26,654 nucleotides of DNA from JAJNNC01 sp038232695 (GTDB lineage: Bacteria > Bacteroidota > Bacteroidia > Cytophagales > Cyclobacteriaceae): positions 1 to 26,654 of the forward strand of contig JBBSNI010000026.1 in assembly GCA_038232695.1 (NCBI GenBank), written 5' to 3'. The notes under the pieces are model-generated. The model had not been told where the DNA came from. It did no database searches and worked only from the letters and a program-made list of their open reading frames with translations. Made by a program: the position numbers and the translations under genes. How positions within the stretch are numbered: the first letter of the stretch is position 1; the number at the start of each line of letters is the position of its first letter. This document shows, piece after piece, positions 1-8,785 of this stretch.

Positions 1-823
1 GATCCGTACTGATCTCTCCGGGCTTCAGATGTTGGTCTTGCAAGCCGGTATGGCTCACGGCGTATATCTTACAGTTTTTTGCTCCTGCCTTCGTCTGCAA
101 CAGCGTCCAGGCAGCAGGGTAGGGCGATAGCCCGCGAACAAAATTCCTTATTTGCTTGGCAGACTGGTTCCAGTCGATCCGGCAGGTTTCGCGCTGTATT
201 TTAGGCGCTGGTTTGAGGGTTTCGGAGCTAGCAGGCTGGGCGGTAAGCGTGTAGTTGTCTGTGGCGATGGCTTCTACTGTTTTCAGCACCAGCCTGCTTC
301 CTTTTTCCATCAGTCTTTCGTAAAGCATACCCGCCGTATCGTCCGGGTAGATAGGCTCTTTTTCCTGAAAAAGAATATTACCCGTATCGATCTCATGCCG
401 GATCATAAAAGTAGTGACGCCGGTTTCCGTCTCTCCATTGATCACAGCCCAGTGGATAGGGGCGGCGCCCCGATACTGCGGCAGCAGCGAGGCGTGCAGG
501 TTGAAGGTACCCTTGGGTGGCATACTCCAGACTACTTCGGGCAACATCCGGAAGGCAACCACCACCTGTATTTCTGCCTGGTAATCACTTAATTGCTTAA
601 TAAAGCCGGGAGCCTTCAGGTTAGCAGGTTGCAATACAGGAATATTATTTTGCAGGGCGTATTGCTTCACCGGCGAAGGAATGATTTGCTTTCCCCTACC
701 CTGCGGCTTGTCAGGGGCTGTCACGACAGCGACGACATGGCAGCCATTGTCTACCAGAATCTGCAGGGAAGGTACGGCAAACTCCGGGGTGCCCATGAAT
801 ACAATACGAATATCGGTTAACAC
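1..823 (-). CDS. fmt: Methionyl-tRNA formyltransferase, 3' end cut by window edge
   Basis: Transfers a formyl group from 10-formyl-tetrahydrofolate to the amino group of Met-tRNA(fMet) in the cytoplasm, making the initiator tRNA. The minus-strand frame is open from 823 to the window edge, giving about 274 codons of a protein usually near 310. The N-terminus reads LTDIRIVFMGTPEFAVPSLQ, the classic Fmt opening. Further on are APDKPQGRG, the formyl-folate site region NLHASLLPQYRGAAPIHWA (with the Asn and His of the catalytic motif SLLPxYRGAAPI), and GVTTFMIRHEIDTGNIL. The C-terminal OB-like domain begins near KIDW-like QRETCRIDW and is incomplete. I chose GTG at 823-821 because family members carry about ten residues before MGTPEF. 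The ATG at 796-794 would remove the first beta strand of the Rossmann fold. No Shine-Dalgarno site is evident. The gene is divergent from the site-2 protease. Confidence 0.93.
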   Translation of the reverse strand, partial: MLTDIRIVFMGTPEFAVPSLQILVDNGCHVVAVVTAPDKPQGRGKQIIPSPVKQYALQNNIPVLQPANLKAPGFIKQLSDYQAEIQVVVAFRMLPEVVWSMPPKGTFNLHASLLPQYRGAAPIHWAVINGETETGVTTFMIRHEIDTGNILFQEKEPIYPDDTAGMLYERLMEKGSRLVLKTVEAIATDNYTLTAQPASSETLKPAPKIQRETCRIDWNQSAKQIRNFVRGLSPYPAAWTLLQTKAGAKNCKIYAVSHTGLQDQHLKPGEISTD

Positions 824-932
824 GCCGAAAAATAGAAATAAATACGGAACGTTTAAAGTATAATAAGAAAATCTCGTACAGAAGGCTGCCTCAGCATTTG
901 TGCAACACGCTCCGATAACCTTTTTAAGATAG

Positions 933-958
933 TTTGATTTATAATATTATTAATCAAA
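933..958. promoter_or_regulatory. Near-perfect 26-bp palindrome in the fmt / site-2 protease divergent region
   Basis: The 13-bp half sites TTTGATTTATAAT and ATTATTAATCAAA are reverse complements except for one mismatched pair (position 8 of each arm). The element ends 12 bp before the protease ATG at 971 and lies between two divergent genes, so it is placed like an operator. An AT-rich core with TTTGA/TCAAA ends could bind a dimeric repressor. Its function is inference. No clear promoter for either flanking gene was found by eye. Confidence 0.45.
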
Positions 959-970
959 TACAGATACCTT

Positions 971-2098
971 ATGAAATGGTCGCTAAATGTAGGCAAGGTT
1001 GCCGGTATCCAGGTTTTTATTCACTGGACTTTCCTGATCCTTATTGGCTGGATTGTGACGCAAAACGCTTTGCAGGGACAAACGGTTGACCAGATCCTCT
1101 GGGCGGTTGCCTTCCTGCTGGTCATTTTTGTCTGTGTATTTCTGCACGAGTTAGGGCACGCACTGGCAGCACGGCGCTATGGGATCAGCACCCTGGATAT
1201 TACTATTTTGCCTATTGGCGGATTGGCGCGCCTGGAAAACCTGCCGGAAGACCCCAAGCAGGAACTGGTGGTCGCACTGGCCGGTCCTGCCGTCAACCTG
1301 GTCATTGCAGGCTTATTGTTTCTGATCGTCGGCCTGGTACCGTTTGACCGGGAAACTTTCGATCTGACTACCATCAGCGGCAGCACTTTTTTATATACGC
1401 TTTTTTCTGCCAACCTGATACTGGCTTTATTTAACCTGATCCCGGCATTTCCTATGGATGGCGGCAGGGTATTGCGCGCGCTGCTTTCTTTTAAGCTTTC
1501 CCGGCTCAAAGCTACCCAGATCGCTGCTACGGTAGGGCAAATCCTGGCTATCTTCTTTGTGATCATAGGCTTGTTTTACAACCCGGTGTTGCTGCTCATT
1601 GGTTTTTTCATCTTTCTGGGAGCGCAGGCAGAAGCCAGTTTTACCGAGACCCATTCGCTCATGTACGGCTACCGTGTCTATGATGTATTGATGAAAGATT
1701 ACAAAACTTTACATGCAGAAGATGAAATTACCAAAGCGGTAGATTTGCTACTGAACGGACAGTCTACGGTATTTCTGGTGCTTGAGGGAGAAGAGATCAC
1801 GGGTACGCTCAACAAAAATGAGATCATCAAAGCGCTTTCCGAATATGGCAAACAGGTACGTGTGGGCGGGGTTATGAACCGCGATGTGCAGCAGGTAAGC
1901 TATTCCATGCCGCTGGAAGAAGCGTACAGCCAGTTGCAGCAAAAGCGTGTGTCTATTATGCCTGTCACCCGGCAGGGCGTACTGGAAGGCATCATTGACA
2001 TAGAAAACATCCATGAATTTCTGATGGTGAAAAATGCACTCAAGAGCAACCGGCACGATCATCATAACATTTCACGGGAAAAATCTTATAGCAATTAG
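971..2098 (+). CDS. Site-2 protease (M50 zinc metalloprotease) with two CBS domains
   Basis: An intramembrane zinc metalloprotease of the S2P/SpoIVFB-like M50 family, expected to cut membrane-bound regulators within the inner membrane. The zinc-binding HELGH is at residues 59-63 inside a transmembrane helix. The third-ligand motif NLIPAFPMDGGR is at about 155-166, with Asp163. GGLARLE (about 83-89) and ALAGPAVN (102-109) are also family signatures. Several hydrophobic helices span about 12-225. The C-terminal part (about 230-355) looks like a tandem CBS pair, an adenosyl-nucleotide sensing module, as in the CBS-containing M50 subfamily. The length of 375 residues is normal. The last ~20 residues are polar and His-rich (NRHDHHN). 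The stop lies only five bases from the stop of the convergent lipoprotein gene. Its substrate is unknown; no sigma/anti-sigma partner is adjacent. Confidence 0.9.
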   Translation: MKWSLNVGKVAGIQVFIHWTFLILIGWIVTQNALQGQTVDQILWAVAFLLVIFVCVFLHELGHALAARRYGISTLDITILPIGGLARLENLPEDPKQELVVALAGPAVNLVIAGLLFLIVGLVPFDRETFDLTTISGSTFLYTLFSANLILALFNLIPAFPMDGGRVLRALLSFKLSRLKATQIAATVGQILAIFFVIIGLFYNPVLLLIGFFIFLGAQAEASFTETHSLMYGYRVYDVLMKDYKTLHAEDEITKAVDLLLNGQSTVFLVLEGEEITGTLNKNEIIKALSEYGKQVRVGGVMNRDVQQVSYSMPLEEAYSQLQQKRVSIMPVTRQGVLEGIIDIENIHEFLMVKNALKSNRHDHHNISREKSYSN

Positions 2099-2103
2099 GC
2101 TGG

Positions 2104-2445
2104 CTACTGTTTTCGAATGGACGTCAGCTCGAAGGGCTGTCCTGCCCGGCGCTCGTTGGGGAAAATTTCTTTTTTGTTGCCGCTGAAAACTACCTGGTCG
2201 TTTTCCCGGTAAGCCTCCGGCAGGTTGCAGGGCTCCAGCAACTCATTGGCATTGTCTACATCAATCACCAATACGCCATCCTCAAACGCAATATTTCCCT
2301 GCCCGTCAGTGACTGTTTCCAGCGTCTGCCGGTCTTGCCAGCAGGATGTCAGGGCAGGCGCGGCGGCTTCTTCCTGGCGGCAGCTTAGCAGTCCCATCAG
2401 CAATACACACCATAAAAACCGGGGGGTTATCATACTTTTCTTCAT
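2104..2445 (-). CDS. Small predicted lipoprotein of unknown function
   Basis: A 113-residue protein starting MKKSMITPRF, followed by a hydrophobic stretch and a lipobox ending LLSC, with the lipidated Cys at residue 22. It is therefore predicted to be exported and membrane-anchored. The mature part has Cys35 and Cys73 and ends in a segment (QPFELTSIRKQ) like that of many short Bacteroidota lipoproteins. I do not recognise a family. The frame is open upstream to 2817, but that extension runs antisense through the msrA start and lacks a signal peptide at its N-terminus. I therefore start at 2445, where the signal peptide begins; the ATG at 2433 (MITPRF) is also possible. It is divergent from msrA and convergent with the site-2 protease. 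Confidence 0.7.
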   Translation of the reverse strand: MKKSMITPRFLWCVLLMGLLSCRQEEAAAPALTSCWQDRQTLETVTDGQGNIAFEDGVLVIDVDNANELLEPCNLPEAYRENDQVVFSGNKKEIFPNERRAGQPFELTSIRKQ

Positions 2446-2590
2446 AAGGCTATCTACTTTGTCAGCAGCCGGACATTTTACAAAATAGATCGGTTTATAA
2501 TTCTTTTTCCGTATAAGAATAAGAGCCTTTTCTTCAACTATTTTGCAGCAAGGGCTGTTATGACCGTATAATTTCATCAACTCTATACCC

Positions 2591-3277
2591 ATGAAAACTA
2601 TAAAACACATATTTTCTCTAATAACGCTGTTCTTTTTATTTTCCTGTGCTTCCCAATCGCAGGATAGCAAGGATACCGGGATAGCTCCTTCTTCTTTTAC
2701 CGTAGAACCTGTCGCCTTATCAGACAAGACGAATTTAGATACTGCCACTTTTGCCAGCGGTTGCTTCTGGTGTACCGAGGCTATCTTTGAGCGTGTCAAG
2801 GGTGTCAAAAGTGTCATTTCCGGCTATAGCGGTGGTCAAGAAGCCAACCCTACCTACCAGCAGGTAAGCGCAGGCGCTACCCACCATGCAGAAGCAGTAG
2901 AAGTGTACTACGACCCCAACGAGGTAACCTACCAAACATTGCTGGAAGTATTCTTTGCTACCCATGATCCTACCCAACTCAACCGGCAGGGACCCGACGT
3001 TGGCGAGCAATACCGTTCGGCGATCTTTTATCATAACCCTAAGCAAAAACAAGCCGCCGAGGCTTACATGCAAAAGCTAGATCAATCCGGTAAGTATGAG
3101 AAGCCTATCGTCACGCAGATCAATGCCTATGATAAGTTTTATGAGGCAGAAGCGTATCACCAAAACTATTACGAACACAACCCGGGCAACCCTTACATCA
3201 TTTCCGTGACAAAGCCTAAGGTCGTTAAGTTTGAGAAAAACTTTAAGTCTTTGCTCAAAAAAGAGGTAAATAGTTAA
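2591..3277 (+). CDS. msrA: Peptide-methionine (S)-S-oxide reductase, lipoprotein form
   Basis: Reduces methionine-S-sulfoxide in oxidised proteins back to methionine. The active-site motif is ASGCFWCTEAIFERVKGV, with catalytic Cys58. The conserved YSGGQEANPTYQQVSAG, THHAEAVEVYYDP and GEQYRSAIFYH follow in family order, and the C-terminal region has AEAYHQNYYEHNPGNPY. No C-terminal Cys is present, so resolution may use Cys61 of the GCFWC motif or an external thiol. The N-terminus is a lipoprotein signal, MKTIKHIFSLITLFFLFSC, with lipidated Cys19 and a ~30-residue linker, which places the enzyme in the envelope rather than the cytoplasm. 228 residues is normal for a signal-bearing MsrA. It likely repairs periplasmic or outer-membrane proteins. 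Confidence 0.95.
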   Translation: MKTIKHIFSLITLFFLFSCASQSQDSKDTGIAPSSFTVEPVALSDKTNLDTATFASGCFWCTEAIFERVKGVKSVISGYSGGQEANPTYQQVSAGATHHAEAVEVYYDPNEVTYQTLLEVFFATHDPTQLNRQGPDVGEQYRSAIFYHNPKQKQAAEAYMQKLDQSGKYEKPIVTQINAYDKFYEAEAYHQNYYEHNPGNPYIISVTKPKVVKFEKNFKSLLKKEVNS

Positions 3278-3283
3278 TAGCAC

Positions 3284-3326
3284 GAAGCTGGCAGTTGGAA
3301 GACGGAAGTCTACTGCTTCCAGCTTC
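3284..3326. terminator. Imperfect hairpin downstream of msrA (possible terminator or REP-like element)
   Basis: GAAGCTGG (3284-3291) plus CAGT (3292-3295) pairs with ACTG (3312-3315) and CCAGCTTC (3319-3326), leaving a 3-nt CTT bulge and a 16-nt loop. It lies seven bases after the msrA stop. There is no immediate T run, so it is not a textbook intrinsic terminator. The GGAAG-rich loop resembles dispersed intergenic repeats, but whether it recurs in the genome cannot be told from this window. Confidence 0.35.
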
Positions 3327-3367
3327 CTCCGGCAACAAGTTACAACAGCATTATTTTTTAGTAATAA

Positions 3368-3985
3368 TTTTCACTTTTTAAACCTTTCATCAGGCCTGCA
3401 TTCACAAAAACAGCTTTGATCACCGGCGCCGACAGTGGCTTTGGCCGGGAGTTTACCAAGCTATTTTTACAGGAAATGGTCAAACGCAATGACGGAAAAA
3501 TTCTGCAATTAGCCTCCACCGTCTCGTTTATGCCTGTGCCCAAGATGGCGGTATATGCAGCTACCAAAGCCTTTGTGCTTTCTTTTACGGAAGCCGTGCA
3601 AGACGAGATTGAAGGTACCAACGTAACCATGACCGCCTTATGCCCGGGCGCCAGCGATACCGACTTTTTCAATAAAGCCAATGCTGAAGATACCCATGTG
3701 GTACAGGATACCGGGCTTTCTGACCCAGCTCAGGTAGCTAAAGACGGTTACGAAGCACTGATGAAAGGAGAGAAAAGAGTAGTTTCCGGTCTGAAAAACA
3801 AGCTGCAAACTTCTTTGTCCAACTTTGTACCCGACCGCTGGCTGGCAGCCGGTATGTCCAAGCTGATGGGGGAGAAAGAACAAAAAAAGGAGGATAAAAG
3901 TCCTCCTTTTTTTGTTCTTATGTTTTCACTTTATTGGTCTTTGAACAAAAGCATAGTAGCTGTCTGGTTGATGTGGCCAATATAG
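3368..3985 (+). pseudogene. Decayed short-chain dehydrogenase/reductase with internal deletion
   Basis: The frame reads TKTALITGADSGFGREFTKLF, the cofactor-binding start of an SDR (TGxxxGxG). It then passes directly into LQEMVKRNDGKILQLASTVS and the active-site strand PKMAVYAATKAFVLSF (Ser, YxxxK), followed by ALCPGASDTDFF. A normal SDR has about 100 residues between these two segments, including the second half of the NAD(P) fold and the NNAG motif; all are absent. The join falls at a KLF-type sequence found at both places in relatives, which suggests an in-frame deletion between short homologies. There is no ATG: the frame opens after a TAA at 3365-3367 and the first possible start is TTG at 3416. 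At the other end the frame does not close before the terminator; it runs through the hairpin and 55 bp into the opposite gene. A stop (TAA 3895-3897) exists in a neighbouring frame after the A-run. Confidence 0.8.
3876..3919. terminator. Bidirectional intrinsic terminator, perfect 19-bp stem
   Basis: AAGAAC, seven A and GGAGGA (3876-3894) are exactly complementary to TCCTCC, seven T and GTTCTT (3901-3919), with a six-base TAAAAG loop. A-run and T-run flank the GC part, so it can terminate transcription from either side. It lies between the SDR relic (+) and the FIST gene (-), whose stop is at 3931-3933. Confidence 0.88.
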
Positions 3986-5046
3986 CTTTCTCCATAGGTG
4001 CTGAATCCAACAGTAGGAAGATCAGCAAACAGGTCAGCGTACTCTTGTGTACGGTTTTGCTGTTTGAGGTCCAGCGTTCTCAAAATGCAATTGAAGTTAA
4101 TAATAGCGCCTATGTCACCCATTTCCTTTTTCTTTTGATCCAACGCTTTTTGGGTATCCTTCACAATATCAGTAGAATTGAGCAGGTGCAATTCCATGCC
4201 TTTTTTGACATTGCAGTAAAAAAGAATATTATCTCCTTCTACCACACGCGAACTCCTTACAAAAGGCTCATCGTCTGCCAGCATTAGTCCGAGCGGGTTT
4301 TTAAACATAGAACCGGACAAATCTTCTTTAGTTACCCCCAATGCCTCCGCATAAGCAGCGGTAGCAGGCTGGTTGTTCAACCGGCTGATCTCACGCTTTG
4401 ATTCGTCATTTGCTGTCACTGTCAGCACTTTTCCTGTGTCCGAGAAGCTCTGGGTCTTGAGAATATCAAAAGACACGGTAGGTTTCAACAATATCAATAC
4501 GGCTGCATTCTCATAAACGGCGCCATTGGCGTAGATATATGTCTTCTCAAATTTAAGATCATCTCCGCTGGAGCCGCCGATAAAGGTGATATTGGTCAAA
4601 TCGCCTATTCTTTCGTTGATTTTTTCTTCGCAGCCGCTCAGACCGTCAATGAGTACTACGCCAACATATTTACTGGAGTCTAACCGGTCCATAGGCGTTT
4701 TGGTATGGCGGGCAAAGTTGTCAAATGCCTGATCTACTACATGGTTATCTCCTGAGATGTTTTCTAATATCTCTATAGCTATATCATCAAATACTTCCTG
4801 ACCAAAAGCCATCATGACTATGCCATTGTCCAGCATCTTGCCTGATACGATCTCGCCGGAAGTTGTGCAACCCACTACCTTACAACTTCCAAAAGCATCC
4901 TGCATTGTACGGCTGATGCCAGTATCGAGGGAAGAGGAAGCAAAAAACAGTATCAGTTTTGCCTCAAAATCCTGGCATTGCTTTTTCAAATCTTCTACGG
5001 CTTCATGAACAGCCGTTTTTGTCGTATACGCGGTTTTGAATTTCAT
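3931..5046 (-). CDS. FIST N- and C-domain sensory protein
   Basis: 371 residues matching the FIST architecture, a ligand-sensing module predicted from genome context to bind small molecules such as amino acids. FIST_N covers about 30-220, with ILFFASSSLDT near 32-42, VVGCTTSGEIVSGKML and FIGGSSGDDLKF, the glycine-rich segments typical of the domain. FIST_C covers about 220-360, with NPLGLM, then GDIGAIINFNCILR and LPTVGFSTYGESYIGHINQTA, the last a strong FIST_C signature. No signal peptide or membrane segment is seen, so it is cytoplasmic. There is no attached kinase, GGDEF or methyl-accepting domain, so it must act through a partner. Its start overlaps the stop of the small upstream gene by ATGA, indicating translational coupling. 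Confidence 0.9.
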   Translation of the reverse strand: MKFKTAYTTKTAVHEAVEDLKKQCQDFEAKLILFFASSSLDTGISRTMQDAFGSCKVVGCTTSGEIVSGKMLDNGIVMMAFGQEVFDDIAIEILENISGDNHVVDQAFDNFARHTKTPMDRLDSSKYVGVVLIDGLSGCEEKINERIGDLTNITFIGGSSGDDLKFEKTYIYANGAVYENAAVLILLKPTVSFDILKTQSFSDTGKVLTVTANDESKREISRLNNQPATAAYAEALGVTKEDLSGSMFKNPLGLMLADDEPFVRSSRVVEGDNILFYCNVKKGMELHLLNSTDIVKDTQKALDQKKKEMGDIGAIINFNCILRTLDLKQQNRTQEYADLFADLPTVGFSTYGESYIGHINQTATMLLFKDQ

Positions 5047-5258
5047 ATGACTTGGGGGTTTTGTACGTTAACATTAAAATCATGAGCAGCACTGTAGATC
5101 ATCTCCAGCATTTTTGGATCATCCGGGGTATCGTCGTGGATATTTTTAACGGGTATCCCTTTCAGCATCAGTTTCATTTGAATGTTGAGTTCCTGAAAAG
5201 TATTTCCCTGTGCTTTTTCCTGCACAATTTTGTCAATGAGTTTTTTCATCTGACCCAT
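5043..5258 (-). CDS. Small unknown protein coupled to the FIST gene
   Basis: 71 residues, mostly predicted helical: MGQMKKLIDKIVQEKAQGN, then FQELNIQMKLMLKGIPV, a DD-TPDDP turn and a short C-terminal helix. There is no Cys, signal peptide or membrane segment. Family not recognised. The gene ends in the ATGA overlap (5043-5046) that starts the FIST gene, so the two are almost certainly one operon, and the small protein is a candidate partner of the FIST protein. A second in-frame ATG at 5249 (MKKLID) could be the true start. The 154-bp upstream gap separates it from the carB-DUF4834 unit. Confidence 0.75.
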   Translation of the reverse strand: MGQMKKLIDKIVQEKAQGNTFQELNIQMKLMLKGIPVKNIHDDTPDDPKMLEMIYSAAHDFNVNVQNPQVI

Positions 5259-5322
5259 AATAATGAAAGGTATAATTTAACATTGTTTTGATTTGTAGCA
5301 CAATTTTATCCAAATCTTCAAC

Positions 5323-5343
5323 AAAAAACCGCTTACAATGCGG
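5323..5343 (-). terminator. Short intrinsic terminator after the carB-DUF4834 unit
   Basis: On the minus strand CCGC (5343-5340), a 7-nt loop ATTGTAA and GCGG (5332-5329) are followed by six T (5328-5323). The stem is only four to five base pairs, so the call is tentative. Its position, 70 bp past the DUF4834 stop and before the small-protein/FIST operon, fits. A second 6-bp hairpin, CTTGAT/ATCAAG with a 6-nt loop, lies at 5358-5375. Confidence 0.45.
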
Positions 5344-5412
5344 CAAAATCATACATGCTTGATAGAGACATCAAGTTTCATTTTTTTAGATCAGAATTTT
5401 ATCAGATGATTT

Positions 5413-5691
5413 TTACTTCAACTCCTCATAATCCACATAGTCACCCCCTTTAAAACCCTTGGAAGGGCGGGGCTTTTGGTCATCTTCCTCTTCTGGAATA
5501 TAATCTATGTTGACATTCCCGTTTTTGGGCTGGCGGTATTTCTGGCGGCGGTACTCGGGGCCAAAATTTCGCTGGCGGGCGTCGTCTGCCGGGTTTCTTC
5601 CCAGCATGGTGTCAAATACTTTGAGAATGAAGCCACTGACTTTATAGGCTACATAGATGAAGAGGATCGCAAATAGAATAAATTTAAACAT
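5413..5691 (-). CDS. DUF4834 family small membrane protein
   Basis: 92 residues. One N-terminal hydrophobic helix (about 2-27, FKFILFAILFIYVAYKVSGF) is followed by a basic, Arg/Lys/Gln-rich segment with RRQKYRQPK and a C-terminal acidic/Gly part ending KGGDYVDYEELK. This single-anchor layout with a polar tail ending YVDYEE is the DUF4834 pattern found in Bacteroidota. The protein should sit in the inner membrane with the charged tail in the cytoplasm. Function is unknown. It begins 35 bp after the carB stop on the same strand, so it is probably co-transcribed with carB. Confidence 0.8.
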   Translation of the reverse strand: MFKFILFAILFIYVAYKVSGFILKVFDTMLGRNPADDARQRNFGPEYRRQKYRQPKNGNVNIDYIPEEEDDQKPRPSKGFKGGDYVDYEELK

Positions 5692-5726
5692 CGCTTGTCG
5701 TTGTTGTTGGGTGTACTTATAAAAAC

Positions 5727-8540
<2,814 letters not shown>

Positions 8541-8574
8541 AGGTAGGTTTGAGGTTAGTGAACAAAACTGTTTG

Positions 8575-8607
8575 CAAACTTAACAGATATTTGGACTTTG
8601 ATTCAAT
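8575..8607 (-). promoter_or_regulatory. Candidate Bacteroidota-type promoter for carB
   Basis: On the minus strand the -7 box is TAAGTTTG (8582-8575), an exact match to TAnnTTTG. An ATTG (8607-8604) lies 21 bp upstream as the -33 element. Spacing and order fit the Bacteroidota primary sigma factor consensus (TTG, ~19-21 bp, TAnnTTTG). The predicted start would leave a leader of roughly 25-30 nt before the carB ATG at 8540. Confidence 0.55.
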
Positions 8608-8785
8608 GATTTGATGATTTATGTCTCTTTGTAATTTGAAAAAATGATTACGCATCATTAAATACCTTGGTTTTAACCTTTAGCAAAATTTTATCAAGTT
8701 AGCAAAAGAATTCTTTGTTATTTAAGAGATAATGCCTCTCTTTGCCAGAATATAATTTTACACTACAATCCTACTTTTAGCATTC

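Noticed and set aside
152..820. Plus-strand ORFs in the first 820 bases
   Set aside because: They are shadows of fmt, which reads continuously on the minus strand with its catalytic motifs.
2104..2817. 237-residue minus-strand ORF
   Set aside because: Only the last 113 codons look real (signal peptide and lipobox). The upstream part is antisense to the msrA start.
5358..5375. Hairpin CTTGAT/ATCAAG as a plus-strand terminator
   Set aside because: A T-rich stretch follows on the plus strand, but no plus-strand gene leads into it and the stem is only 6 bp.
5413..5691. DUF4834 gene as a split-off MGS domain of CarB
   Set aside because: Its sequence is a single membrane anchor with a charged tail and has no resemblance to the MGS fold.
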